32,191 nt of DNA from an uncultured bacterium (lineage in GTDB: Bacteria > Bacillota > Clostridia > Oscillospirales > Oscillospiraceae): NCBI GenBank assembly GCA_946548895.1, contig CAMNQF010000039.1, forward strand, positions 1-32,191, read 5' to 3'. Positions 7,727-16,313 of this stretch are shown piece after piece; position 1 is the first letter of the stretch; each line of letters starts with the position of its first letter. The position numbers were made by a program, and so were the translations under genes. Below the pieces are notes generated by a model. That model had not been told where the DNA came from. It was given only the letters and a program-made list of their open reading frames with translations, and ran no database searches.

Positions 7727-7759
7727 CAAAAAACAGGGGGCTTGAACAGCCCCCTGTTT
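7727..7759 (-). terminator. Intrinsic terminator of infC-rpmI-rplT
   Basis: An 11-bp perfect stem (AAACAGGGGGC 7731-7741 with GCCCCCTGTTT 7749-7759) and a 7-nt loop are followed on the minus strand by a run of six T, about 15 nt after the rplT stop codon. This is a textbook rho-independent terminator. Confidence 0.88.
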
Positions 7760-7773
7760 CTACCTGCGGATAT

Positions 7774-8130
7774 TTAGGCAAGCTTGCCCTTCGCCAGCTC
7801 GGTGAGCTGGGTGAAGGCGGCCTTGTCGTTGACGGCCAGCTCGGCCAGCATCTTGCGGTTGATCTCCACGCCGGCCAGCTTCAGGCCGTGCATGAAGGTG
7901 GAGTAGTTCATGCCGTTCATCTTGCACCCGGCGCTGATGCGGGCGATCCACAGCTGGCGGAAGTCGCGCTTCTTCAGCCTGCGGCCCACGTAGGCGTACT
8001 GCAGGGATTTCATCACCTGCTCGTTGGCCATCTTGAAGTGTTTGCTCTTGGCGCCCCAGTAGCCCTTGGCCAGCTTGAGGACCTTATTCCTTCTCTTGCG
8101 CGTCATCATCGCGCCCTTGACTCGTGCCAT
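7774..8130 (-). CDS. rplT: 50S ribosomal protein L20
   Basis: L20 is an early 23S rRNA-binding assembly protein and, in Bacillus, the repressor of its own operon. The 118-residue product matches the family from [20 protein letters not shown] through [19 protein letters not shown] to its end. The ATG at 8130 has GGAGG at 10 nt. It is the last gene of infC-rpmI-rplT. Confidence 0.98.
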   Translation of the reverse strand: MARVKGAMMTRKRRNKVLKLAKGYWGAKSKHFKMANEQVMKSLQYAYVGRRLKKRDFRQLWIARISAGCKMNGMNYSTFMHGLKLAGVEINRKMLAELAVNDKAAFTQLTELAKGKLA

Positions 8131-8173
8131 TGTTGTTCAGCCTCCTGTGTTGAGTGAAATATGATGTTATCCC

Positions 8174-8377
8174 TTATTTATAGGGGACCATGCGCTTGAT
8201 GGTGGCCGCGTTGGTCACGTCGGCGTAGCCGCCCTTGCGGAGGCCTCTCTTGAGCTTGCGGGTTTTTCCGTGGCCGTTGAGCAGATGGCTCTTGTTGGCG
8301 TGGGCGCGCTTGACCTTCCCGTTCTTGGTCAAATTGAAACGCTTCTTGGCGCCGCTGTGGGTTTTCACTTTAGGCAT
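8174..8377 (-). CDS. rpmI: 50S ribosomal protein L35
   Basis: The 67-residue L35 begins [14 protein letters not shown] and ends IKRMVPYK, both typical, and is strongly basic. The start at 8377 has AAGGAG at 6 nt. The frame is open further upstream, but that part reads through a repeat-like spacer and is not coding. It lies between infC and rplT in the conserved order, 43 nt ahead of rplT. Confidence 0.98.
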   Translation of the reverse strand: MPKVKTHSGAKKRFNLTKNGKVKRAHANKSHLLNGHGKTRKLKRGLRKGGYADVTNAATIKRMVPYK

Positions 8378-8543
8378 GGCGGTTGTCTCCTTTTCGTAGT
8401 TGATGATGTCACGCTTCGCACGCGGCTGGACGCTCGGTCGCTTTCGCTCCGACCCGGCCTGGCCTGTGGGGCGCCGTGCGCCCCTGCGCCCGGCCTCGCT
8501 TCGCTCCAAGCTCCCTCGCAGCCGCCTGTTCCGCGCTTCCTGC
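8378..8543 (-). other. Structured infC-rpmI spacer
   Basis: This 166-nt spacer is long for this operon. It holds a perfect hairpin GGGGCGC (8468-8474) / GCGCCCC (8478-8484), a smaller GGTCG (8436-8440) / CGACC (8450-8454), and two copies of a GAGCGAAnGCGA-like motif on the minus strand. In E. coli the L20 operator includes the infC-rpmI region, so a regulatory role is possible. A dispersed intergenic repeat is equally possible. Confidence 0.4.
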
Positions 8544-9080
8544 TTACTGTTTGTTGCTCTTCGCGCTTTTCGCGGACAGGAAGATGCTCATGTGCCGGCC
8601 CTCCAGCTTGGGCTCCTTGTCCAGCACGGCCAGCTCGCCGCACTGCTCGGCGAAGTCCAGAAGCAGCTTCCGGCCGATGTCGGTGTGGGCCATCTCCCGG
8701 CCCCGGAAACGGACGGTGACTTTCACCCGGTTGCCCTCCGCCAGAAACTTCTGGGCGTTGCGCAGCTTGGTGTTGAAGTCTCCGATGTCGATGCCGGGGG
8801 ACATCCGCACTTCCTTGATCTCCACCACGTGCTGGTTCTTCTTGGCCTCCTTTTCCCGCTTGGCCTGCTCAAAGCGGTACTTGCCGTAGTCCATGAGCTT
8901 GCACACGGGGGGGACGGCGGTGGGAGAGATTTTGACCAGGTCCAGCCCGGCCTCGTCGGCGCGGGCCTGAGCCTCCCGGGCGGACATGACGCCCAGCTGG
9001 GCGCCGTCGGCGCCGATCAGCCGCACCTCCCGGTCGCGGATCTCCTCGTTGATTTGATGAGCCGTATTAGCTATGGTCAC
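8544..9080 (-). CDS. infC: Translation initiation factor IF-3
   Basis: IF-3 binds the 30S subunit and enforces start-codon selection. The 178-residue product has the IF3 N-domain ([21 protein letters not shown]), a basic linker ([10 protein letters not shown]) and the C-domain ([29 protein letters not shown]). There is no ATG at the expected N-terminus. I annotate the GTG at 9080, 3 nt after GGAGG. An ATA two codons later has a better 9-nt spacing, and infC genes often use rare starts for autoregulation. It is the first gene of the operon. Confidence 0.93.
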   Translation of the reverse strand: MTIANTAHQINEEIRDREVRLIGADGAQLGVMSAREAQARADEAGLDLVKISPTAVPPVCKLMDYGKYRFEQAKREKEAKKNQHVVEIKEVRMSPGIDIGDFNTKLRNAQKFLAEGNRVKVTVRFRGREMAHTDIGRKLLLDFAEQCGELAVLDKEPKLEGRHMSIFLSAKSAKSNKQ

Positions 9081-9090
9081 GCACCTCCAG

Positions 9091-9130
9091 ATAAAAAATA
9101 AAATACGCGGATGCGCAACGGCACCCACGT
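9091..9130 (-). promoter_or_regulatory. Attenuator-like hairpin in the infC leader
   Basis: In the RNA, ACGUGGGUGC (9121-9130) pairs with GCAUCCGCGU (9105-9114) over 10 bp with two G-U wobbles and a 6-nt loop, directly followed by a U-rich run with only two interrupting A (9091-9104). It lies in the roughly 150-nt infC leader, just before the ribosome-binding site. In Bacillus, L20 controls this operon by leader transcription attenuation, and this looks like the corresponding terminator. Confidence 0.6.
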
Positions 9131-9237
9131 CCACAACGAAGCCCGCACCTACCGTGCGGAGTTCACCATGATTAACCCCTTCGCCCGCGGCGGGAGGTGA
9201 GGACGGCGGCGCCATTCCTGCTTCCTTTTGCCCGAAT

Positions 9238-9266
9238 ATCATACCAGACTGGGGAGGATTTGTCAA
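9238..9266 (-). promoter_or_regulatory. Promoter of infC-rpmI-rplT
   Basis: The minus strand shows a perfect TTGACA (9261-9266), a 17-nt spacer and TATGAT (9238-9243) with an upstream TGG extension. This is a strong vegetative promoter and leaves a leader of about 150 nt before infC. Confidence 0.88.
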
Positions 9267-9290
9267 CAGCTTTTTTTCCCCGCCCCCGTG

Positions 9291-9299
9291 TGGTATGAT
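9291..9299 (+). promoter_or_regulatory. Putative extended -10 promoter of addB
   Basis: TGGTATGAT sits 30 nt upstream of the addB ATG. The -35 position is only a T run, so recognition would rely on the extended -10. It is the mirror image of the infC -10 region, making a divergent promoter pair. Confidence 0.5.
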
Positions 9300-9329
9300 A
9301 GGGAAAAACCGCGAAAGGGGGACCCTGCC

Positions 9330-12300
9330 ATGCTGACGCTGCTGTACGCCCGGGCGGGCCGGGACATCCGGGGAGAGCTTTTGGAGCGGATGGGGGCTTC
9401 CGCCGCCCGCCGCCGCCTGCTCATCGTGCCCGAGCAGTTCTCCCACGAGAGCGAGCGGGCCATGTGCGCCGCCCTGGGGGGCGGGGCGTCCATGTCCTGC
9501 GAGGTGCTGTCCTTCACCCGGCTGGCGGGGCGGCTCACCGACGCCGCCGGGGGCGGCGCCGCCCCCATGCTGGACGCGGGGGGCCGGATGCTGCTGATGT
9601 ACGCCGCCCTGCGGCAGGTGTCCGACGCCCTGACCACCTACCGGGCCCCTTCCCGGAAGCCCGCCTTCCTCACCGGCCTGCTGGCCACGGTGGACGAGTG
9701 CCGCTCCTACCGGGTGGAGCCGGAGGCCCTCATCTCCGCCGGGGAGGAGCTGGGGGGCCGCCAGGGAGACAAGCTCCGGGACCTGGGGCTCATCTGCGCC
9801 GCCTACCGGGCGCTGGAGGAGGAGGGCCGGGCCGACCCCCGGGGGCGGCTGGACCGGCTGGCCCGCCAGCTGGAGGACACCCGCTGGGGGGCGGGGATGG
9901 CCTTTTACATCTACGGCTTCACCGACTTCACCCCCCAGGAGGAGCGGGTGCTGTCCGCCCTCATGGCCCAGGGGGATCTGACCGCCGCCCTGGTGTGCGG
10001 CGCCGGGGACGACCCCTCCGGGGTGTTCCAGCCCGCCCTGCGGGCCGCCCGGCGGCTGGCGCGGCTGGCAAAGGACAGGGCCGTCCCCGTCCGGGAGGAG
10101 ACGCTGGACCGCCCCCTGCCCCGCCACCCCTCCCTGGCCTTCCTGGAGGCAAACCTGTTCGGCCCGGCCCCGGAATCCCCCTGGGCCGGGGCGTGCGCCG
10201 TGGCCCGCGTCCGCTGCGCCACGCCCCGCCAGGAGGCGGAGTGGTGCGCCGCCGAGATCCTGCGGCTGCTGCGGGAGGAGGGCTACCGCTGCCGGGATAT
10301 CGCCGTGTGCGCCCGGCGGATGGACGGCTATGGGGAGCTCATCGGCAGCGTGTTTGAGCGCTACGGGGTGCCGGTGTTCCGTTCCGCCATGGAGGACGTG
10401 CTGGAAAAGCCGGTACTGGCCCTTGTCACCGCCGCCCTGGCCGCGGCGGCGGAGGACTACCCCTATGAGGAGCTGTTCCGCTACCTGAAGACGGGGCTGG
10501 CGGGCATCACCGACGGGGAGCGGGACGAGCTGGAGAACTACGTCCTCACCTGGGACCTGAAGGGGTCCGCCTGGACCAGGAAAAAGCCCTGGGATATGCA
10601 CCCCGCGGGGTATGGGAGGGAGTTCACCGAGGCGGACGCCGGCCAGGTGGCCCGGCTGGACGCCCTGCGCCGCCGGGTGATCGCGCCTCTGGAGGCCCTG
10701 CGGAAAAACCCGGACAAGACCGGCCGGGGGCGGGCCATGGCCCTGTACCGGCTGCTGGAGGACATCGGCCTGCCGGACCGGCTGGCCCAGCGGGCGGACA
10801 GCCTGGACCGGCGGGGGGACCGCACCGGGGCCGCCCAATACCGCCAGCTGTGGGACATTGTGGTGAAGGGCCTGGAGCAGTGCGCCCTGCTGCTGGGGGA
10901 CGCCCCGCTGGAGCTGGAGGAGTTCTCCCGGCTGTTCACCCTGGTGCTGGGCCAGTACGACGTGGGGGCCATCCCCGTGTCCCTGGACGCGGTGGCGGTG
11001 GGCGACGCCCCCCGCATGGCCCACAAGGAGGTCAAGGCGCTGTTCCTGCTGGGGGCGGACAGCAATTCCGTCCCCGACTGCGCCCCGCCGCCGGGGCTGT
11101 TTTCCGACCGGGACCGGGACGTTCTGGCCGCCCTGGAGGTGGAGCTGGCCCCCCGGCAGGAGGACAAGCTCCGCCGGGAGATGACCATCGCCTACGAGAC
11201 CTGCTGCCGCCCCTCGGAGCGGCTGTACGTCAGCTATGCCGCCGCCGGGGCGGCTGGGGAGCAGCGGGCCCCCTGTTTTCTGTGGGACCGGCTGGGCCTG
11301 CTGTTTCCGGAGGGGCCCGTGCTGGACGGCGGGGACCCGCTGGCCCGGCTGTCCGCCCCGGACGCGGCCCTGGAGCTGGCGGGCCGGGACCCCAACCTGG
11401 CGGAGGCCCTGCGGGGGGTTCCCGGCCTGGCCCCCCGGGTGGAGCGCATCCAAAACGCGGCCAGCTGGCGGCGGGGGCGGCTGTCCCGCCCCGCGGTGGA
11501 CGCCCTGTTCGGGACCGTGGTGCCCATGTCCGCCACCAAGCTGGACCTGGTGAACACCTGCCATTTCAGCTATTTCCTCCGCTTCGGTCTGAAGGCGGAG
11601 CCCCGCCGGCGGGCGGCCTTCCGGGCCTCGGACTACGGCACCTTCGTCCACGGTGTGCTGGAGCGCACCCTGCGGGACGCCCGGGAGGCGGGCGTCTCCC
11701 TGGACGACGGGGCGGAGGTGGCCCGGCTGTCCCAGGCGGCGGCGGACCGCTGCGAGCGGGAGACGCTGGCCAATTTAGAGGAGGAGCCTGCCCGCTTCCG
11801 CTGCCTGTTCGGCCGGATGAAGGAGGCGGCGCTGGCGGTGGCCCGGAGCGTGTGCGCCGAACTGGCCGCGTCCGACTTTACCCCCGCCGCCTTTGAGCTG
11901 GGCTTCGGCCCCGGCAAGGAGCTGCCCCCGGTGGAGGTGGAGCGGGGCGTCCGCCTGCGTCTCACCGGCTATGTGGACCGGGTGGACCAGTGGCTCCACG
12001 AGGGGAAGCGCTACCTGCGGGTGGTGGACTACAAGACAGGGAAGAAGAGCTTCGACTTCGCCGACGTGGAGGACGGCCGGGGCCTGCAAATGCTGTTGTA
12101 CCTCTTTGCCCTCAGCCGGGAGGGGGAGCGGGTGCTGGGGCCGGGGGAGGTCGTCCCCGCCGGGGTGCTGTACGTCCCCGCCCGCACCCCCCTGGTGGAC
12201 GGCGACCGGAGCATGACCGACCAGGAGGTGCGCAGGGCCCGGGACCGCCTGCTGCGCCGCCAGGGGCTGGTGCTGAACGACCAGGCGGTGCTGTCCGCCA

Positions 12301-12635
12301 TGGAGCGGGCCGAGGGGGGGGAGTACCGCTTCCTGCCCGTGGGCACGGGCCGGGGCGGGTCCGACTGCCTGGTCACGCCGGACCAGATGGACGCCCTGGA
12401 CCGGTATATCACCGGCGCCCTGGCCGCCGCCGCCGGGGAGCTGGCGGCGGGCAACATCGACGCCGACCCCTACTGGCGGGGGGCGGACCACGACCCCTGC
12501 CGCTGGTGCGACTACCGGGCGGCCTGCCACTTTGAGGAGGGCTGCGGGGACGCCCGGCGGTTCCGGCGGGGGGTCAGCGCCAAGGAATTCTGGCAGTGGA
12601 TGAGCCAGCGGGAGGAGGATCAGCATGGCCGTTGA
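9330..12635 (+). CDS. addB: ATP-dependent helicase/nuclease subunit AddB
   Basis: AddB forms the AddAB double-strand-break resection complex. The 1101-residue protein has the helicase-like core (LIVPEQFSHESERAM at residues 30-44), the nuclease motif GYVDRVDQWLH followed by VVDYKTG near residue 900, and the iron-sulfur cysteines: one in VNTCHFSYFL and three in DPCRWCDYRAAC near the C-terminus. The N-terminal P-loop is degenerate, reading YARAGRDI instead of GxxGxGK[ST]. I chose the ATG at 9330 because MLTLLYARAG aligns with AddB N-termini and AAAGGGGGAC precedes it. The stop overlaps the addA start by 11 nt, giving coupled translation. Confidence 0.95.
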   Translation: MLTLLYARAGRDIRGELLERMGASAARRRLLIVPEQFSHESERAMCAALGGGASMSCEVLSFTRLAGRLTDAAGGGAAPMLDAGGRMLLMYAALRQVSDALTTYRAPSRKPAFLTGLLATVDECRSYRVEPEALISAGEELGGRQGDKLRDLGLICAAYRALEEEGRADPRGRLDRLARQLEDTRWGAGMAFYIYGFTDFTPQEERVLSALMAQGDLTAALVCGAGDDPSGVFQPALRAARRLARLAKDRAVPVREETLDRPLPRHPSLAFLEANLFGPAPESPWAGACAVARVRCATPRQEAEWCAAEILRLLREEGYRCRDIAVCARRMDGYGELIGSVFERYGVPVFRSAMEDVLEKPVLALVTAALAAAAEDYPYEELFRYLKTGLAGITDGERDELENYVLTWDLKGSAWTRKKPWDMHPAGYGREFTEADAGQVARLDALRRRVIAPLEALRKNPDKTGRGRAMALYRLLEDIGLPDRLAQRADSLDRRGDRTGAAQYRQLWDIVVKGLEQCALLLGDAPLELEEFSRLFTLVLGQYDVGAIPVSLDAVAVGDAPRMAHKEVKALFLLGADSNSVPDCAPPPGLFSDRDRDVLAALEVELAPRQEDKLRREMTIAYETCCRPSERLYVSYAAAGAAGEQRAPCFLWDRLGLLFPEGPVLDGGDPLARLSAPDAALELAGRDPNLAEALRGVPGLAPRVERIQNAASWRRGRLSRPAVDALFGTVVPMSATKLDLVNTCHFSYFLRFGLKAEPRRRAAFRASDYGTFVHGVLERTLRDAREAGVSLDDGAEVARLSQAAADRCERETLANLEEEPARFRCLFGRMKEAALAVARSVCAELAASDFTPAAFELGFGPGKELPPVEVERGVRLRLTGYVDRVDQWLHEGKRYLRVVDYKTGKKSFDFADVEDGRGLQMLLYLFALSREGERVLGPGEVVPAGVLYVPARTPLVDGDRSMTDQEVRRARDRLLRRQGLVLNDQAVLSAMERAEGGEYRFLPVGTGRGGSDCLVTPDQMDALDRYITGALAAAAGELAAGNIDADPYWRGADHDPCRWCDYRAACHFEEGCGDARRFRRGVSAKEFWQWMSQREEDQHGR

Positions 12636-15600
12636 ACTGACAAGGGAACAGCTGGCCGCGGTGGACGACCGGGGAGGGGACCTGCTGGTGTCGGCCGCCG
12701 CCGGGTCGGGCAAGACCCGGGTGCTGGTGGAGCGGCTGATGAAGTATGTGGAGCAGGGGGAGGACATCGACCGCTTCCTGGTCATCACCTTCACCAACGC
12801 CGCCGCCGCCGAGCTGCGGGACCGCATCGCCGCCGCCATCCACGCCCGGCTGGCCCAGCGGCCGGGGGACCGGCACCTGCGGCGGAACGCCGCCCTGGTG
12901 TACAAGGCCCCCATCTGCACCATCGACGCCTTCTGCCTGGACCTGCTGCGGCAGTGGGGCCATCTGGCGGACCTGGACCCGGATTTCCGGGTGTGCGACA
13001 GCGCCGAGGGGGAGGAGCTGCGCCGCCGGGCCCTGGAGGAGGTGCTGGAGGCCCGGTACGCGGGGATTGGGAACGACGCCCCCTTTGCCGCCCTGGTGGA
13101 CGCCCTGGCGGGGGAGCGGGACGACCGGCCCTTGGAGGATATGGTGCTGTACGTCCACAGCCAGGTGCAGTCCCAGGCGGACCCGGCGGGCTGGCTGATG
13201 GGACGGAAGCGGGACTTCGCCCTTCCGAAGGGCATGGGCCCGGAGGACACCCCTTGGGGCCGGGTGCTGCTGGCCGACGGCTGGGAGCTGGCGGACTACT
13301 GGCTGGGGACCATGTCCGCCCTGCGCAATGAGATCGCCTGGGACGGCCTGCTGGACCGAAACTACGGCCCCACCCTGGATGAGACCATCGGCGGCCTGGA
13401 GCGGCTGCGGGACGCCCTCCGGGAGGGCTGGGACGCGGCGGCGGCCTGCTTTCCCGTGCCCTTCCCCCGGCCCGGAGTCAAGCGGGGGGAGTGCGACCCG
13501 GCCCTGAAGGCCCGTATGTCCGCCCAGCGGGACCTGTGCAGGGAGCAGATGAAGAAGCTGGGGGAGCGGTTCGAGGCGGGTGCGGAGCAGGCGGTGGACG
13601 ACCTGCGGGCGGTGGGCCCCGCCATGGCCGCCCTGCTGGACGTGACGGCCCAGTTCGGCGCCGCCTTCATCCGGCTCAAGCGCAAGCGCCGCCTCATCGA
13701 CTTTGCCGACGGGGAGCACCTGGCGGTGCGCCTGCTCACCGGGGAGGACGGCGCCCCCTCCGGCCTGGCCCGGGACGTGGGGAGCCAGTTCCGGGAGATC
13801 ATGGTGGACGAGTACCAGGACACCAACGCCGTGCAGAACGCCATTTTCGCTGGGCTGGCGGCGGGGGGCGGCACGGTTTTCATGGTGGGGGACGTGAAGC
13901 AGTCCATTTACCGCTTCCGGCTGGCGGAGCCCGCCATCTTCCTGGACAAGTACCGCCGCTGGCCCCCGGCGGAGGACGCCGCCCCCGGCCAGGGGCGGAA
14001 GCTCCTGCTGTCGGCCAATTTCCGCTCCCGGCCGGAGGTGCTGGATGGGGTCAATTTCATCTTTCGGAACGTGATGACCCAGGCCGCCGGGGAGCTGGAC
14101 TACACCCAGGCCGAGGCCCTGCGGCCCGGCCGGTCGGACCTGCCTCCCGACCCCCGGTACCGCGTGGAGCTGGACTGCGTGGACCTGTCCGGCCTGGAGG
14201 CCGGGGAGGAGGAGCGGGCGGACAAGGACCTGGTGGCCGCCCGGGCCGCCGCCCGCCGGGTCCGGGCGCTGCTGGACGAAGGCCTGCCCATCGGGGGCCG
14301 GCCCGTGCAGGCGGAGGATATCGTCATCCTGCTGCGGTCGCCGGGGCCGGTGCTGCGGCACTACGCCGCCGCCCTGGACGAGCTGTCCATCCCCTGGTCC
14401 GCCGAAGGCGGGCAGGAGTTCTTTGGCACCACGGAGATCTCGGTGGCCATCGCCCTGCTGCAGGTGGTGGACAACCCCCGGCAGGACGTGGCCCTGCTGG
14501 CGGCGCTGCGCTCGCCGCTGTTTGGCTTCACCCCGGACCGGCTGGCCCGGCTCCGGGGGTTGGGGGAGGGCACGGTGTATGAGTGCCTGGCCGCCGGGGC
14601 GGACCGGGGGGAGGAGGACTGCGTGGCGTTCCTGTCCCTGCTGGGCGGGCTGCGGGAGCTGGCCGCGGAGGAGGGCAGCCACCGGCTGCTGTGGCACATC
14701 TACGGCAGGCTGGACGTGCCGGCGGTATTCGCCGCCATGCCCGACGGCCAGCGCCGCCGGGCCAACCTGATGGCGCTGTACGACGAGGCGGCCCGCTTTG
14801 AGAGCGGCGGCCACCGGGGGCTGATGGCCTTCCTGCTCCACCTGAGCCGGATGATGGAGAACGAGGTCTCCGTCCCCGTGCCCGGCGGCGAGACCGGGGG
14901 CGTCCGAATCCTGTCCATCCACCGCTCCAAGGGGCTGGAGTTCCCGGTGGTGCTGGTGTGCGGCTTGGACCGGCAGTTCAACGAGACGGACGCCAAAGCC
15001 GCCGTCCTCTTCCACCCGGAACTGGGCCTGGGGCCCAAGCGCGTGGACCGGGAACGGGGCCTGCGGTATACCACCATCGCCCGGGACGGGGTGGCCCTGA
15101 AGCTGCGGCGGGAGCTGCGGGCGGAGGAGATGCGGCTGCTCTACGTGGCCATGACCCGGGCGGAGCACAAGCTGATCCTGTTCGCCGCCGTCAACGGCCG
15201 GGGGGGCAGCCTGGCGGCGCTGGCGGGGCAGGCCCAGTGCCCTCCGCCCCCCCGGCAGATGGCCTCGGTCCGCTCCATGGCGGAGTGGGTGCTGGTCCCC
15301 GCGCTGTGCCGCCGGGACAGCGCCCCCCTCTGGGCGGGGCTGGACGTTCCCCGCCCCGATCCCCCGGAGGAGGAGGGCTTCCCCTGGGACATCCGCCTGG
15401 TATCCGGGGCGGACGGCCAGCGCCCCCAGGGGGCGGGAGGCGCCGGGCCGGAGGCCCCCGCCGTTCCCCTGCCCGGGGGCTTGGCGGAGCGGCTGGGCTG
15501 GCGGTATCCCTACGGGGCCTGCGCCGCCATTCCCTCCAAGCTCACCGCCACCCAGCTCAAGGGGCGGGAGAAGGACGCGGAGGTGTCGGAGGACGCCGTG

Positions 15601-16182
15601 GAGCTGCGTCCCGCCGCCCCCCCGGCCGCCCGCCTGCGGCCGCCGGTGTTCGAGGGGGAGCGGCCCCTCACCCCCGCCCAGCGGGGCACCGCCCTGCACA
15701 TGGTGATGCAGTACCTGGACTACGGCCGCACGGGCAGCTTTGGGGAGATCGCCGATGAGGTCACCCGGCTGGTGGAGGGGCGGTACATCACCCCCCAGCA
15801 GGGGAACGCGGTGAACCCGGCGGACATCTTGGCCTTTTTCCGCTCGGAGCTGGGGGGCCGCCTGCGGCGGGCGGAGCGGGTGGAGCGGGAGTTCAAGTTT
15901 TCCCTGCTGGCGCCGGCGGCGGACTACTACCCCGAGGCGGGCCCGGGGGAGGAGGTGCTCCTCCAGGGGGTGGTGGACTGCTGGTTTGTGGAGGAGGACG
16001 GGACCATCACCGTAGTGGACTTCAAGACGGACCAGGTGTCCCAGGACGGCGCGGACCGCCGGGCCCTGGAATACCGCCCCCAGCTGGACGCCTATGCCCG
16101 GGCCCTGTCCCAGGCGGCGGGGCTGGCCGTCAAGCGCCGCTGCCTTTGGTTTTTCAATATAGGGCGGACGGTGGAGCTGTAA
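12625..16182 (+). CDS. addA: ATP-dependent helicase/nuclease subunit AddA
   Basis: AddA is the motor UvrD/Rep-type (superfamily 1) helicase and nuclease of AddAB. The 1185-residue protein has a Q motif (LTREQLAAV), Walker A (AAAGSGKTR at about 25-33), motif Ia (ITFTNAAAAELRDRI), Walker B (VDEYQDTN), motif IV (SANFRSRPEVL), motif V (LSIHRSKGLEFPVV) and motif VI (LLYVAMTRAEHKL). The C-terminal nuclease shows GTALHMVMQYLDY, GVVDCWFVEEDG and VVDFKTDQ. GGAGGAGG precedes the ATG. Every catalytic motif looks intact, unlike the AddB P-loop. Confidence 0.97.
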   Translation: MAVELTREQLAAVDDRGGDLLVSAAAGSGKTRVLVERLMKYVEQGEDIDRFLVITFTNAAAAELRDRIAAAIHARLAQRPGDRHLRRNAALVYKAPICTIDAFCLDLLRQWGHLADLDPDFRVCDSAEGEELRRRALEEVLEARYAGIGNDAPFAALVDALAGERDDRPLEDMVLYVHSQVQSQADPAGWLMGRKRDFALPKGMGPEDTPWGRVLLADGWELADYWLGTMSALRNEIAWDGLLDRNYGPTLDETIGGLERLRDALREGWDAAAACFPVPFPRPGVKRGECDPALKARMSAQRDLCREQMKKLGERFEAGAEQAVDDLRAVGPAMAALLDVTAQFGAAFIRLKRKRRLIDFADGEHLAVRLLTGEDGAPSGLARDVGSQFREIMVDEYQDTNAVQNAIFAGLAAGGGTVFMVGDVKQSIYRFRLAEPAIFLDKYRRWPPAEDAAPGQGRKLLLSANFRSRPEVLDGVNFIFRNVMTQAAGELDYTQAEALRPGRSDLPPDPRYRVELDCVDLSGLEAGEEERADKDLVAARAAARRVRALLDEGLPIGGRPVQAEDIVILLRSPGPVLRHYAAALDELSIPWSAEGGQEFFGTTEISVAIALLQVVDNPRQDVALLAALRSPLFGFTPDRLARLRGLGEGTVYECLAAGADRGEEDCVAFLSLLGGLRELAAEEGSHRLLWHIYGRLDVPAVFAAMPDGQRRRANLMALYDEAARFESGGHRGLMAFLLHLSRMMENEVSVPVPGGETGGVRILSIHRSKGLEFPVVLVCGLDRQFNETDAKAAVLFHPELGLGPKRVDRERGLRYTTIARDGVALKLRRELRAEEMRLLYVAMTRAEHKLILFAAVNGRGGSLAALAGQAQCPPPPRQMASVRSMAEWVLVPALCRRDSAPLWAGLDVPRPDPPEEEGFPWDIRLVSGADGQRPQGAGGAGPEAPAVPLPGGLAERLGWRYPYGACAAIPSKLTATQLKGREKDAEVSEDAVELRPAAPPAARLRPPVFEGERPLTPAQRGTALHMVMQYLDYGRTGSFGEIADEVTRLVEGRYITPQQGNAVNPADILAFFRSELGGRLRRAERVEREFKFSLLAPAADYYPEAGPGEEVLLQGVVDCWFVEEDGTITVVDFKTDQVSQDGADRRALEYRPQLDAYARALSQAAGLAVKRRCLWFFNIGRTVEL

Positions 16183-16184
16183 TC

Positions 16185-16234
16185 CGGGGGAAAAGCTGCA
16201 CAAATTTAAAAAAAGCACTTGCATTTTTCCCCCG
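16185..16234. repeat. Inverted repeat between addA and rpmE
   Basis: CGGGGGAAAA (16185-16194) is perfectly complementary to TTTTCCCCCG (16225-16234), starting 3 nt after the addA stop. No T tract follows the second arm, so it is not a standard terminator. The second arm overlaps the region between the rpmE -35 and -10, so it might instead affect rpmE transcription. Confidence 0.4.
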
Positions 16235-16247
16235 TCCATGATATCAT
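16219..16247 (+). promoter_or_regulatory. Putative promoter of rpmE
   Basis: TTGCAT (16219-16224) and TATCAT (16242-16247) are separated by 17 nt, 66 nt upstream of the rpmE ATG. Each hexamer keeps the key bases of the vegetative consensus. Confidence 0.5.
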
Positions 16248-16313
16248 ACACCTTGCGTTTACAAGGAGCCCATGGGCTCCCGACTTTTGATGAGACAGAA
16301 AGAGGTGAATTCC

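Noticed and set aside
9081-11651. A minus-strand frame continuous with infC running back through addB
   Set aside because: Only the last 178 codons are IF3. The rest is low-complexity antisense of addB and crosses the infC promoter and leader.
12574-16251. A minus-strand open frame of about 1225 codons opposite addA
   Set aside because: It is longer than addA, but its composition is Pro/Gly/Arg/His-rich without any recognisable motif. High GC at third codon positions keeps antisense frames open. AddA has all its helicase and nuclease motifs on the plus strand.
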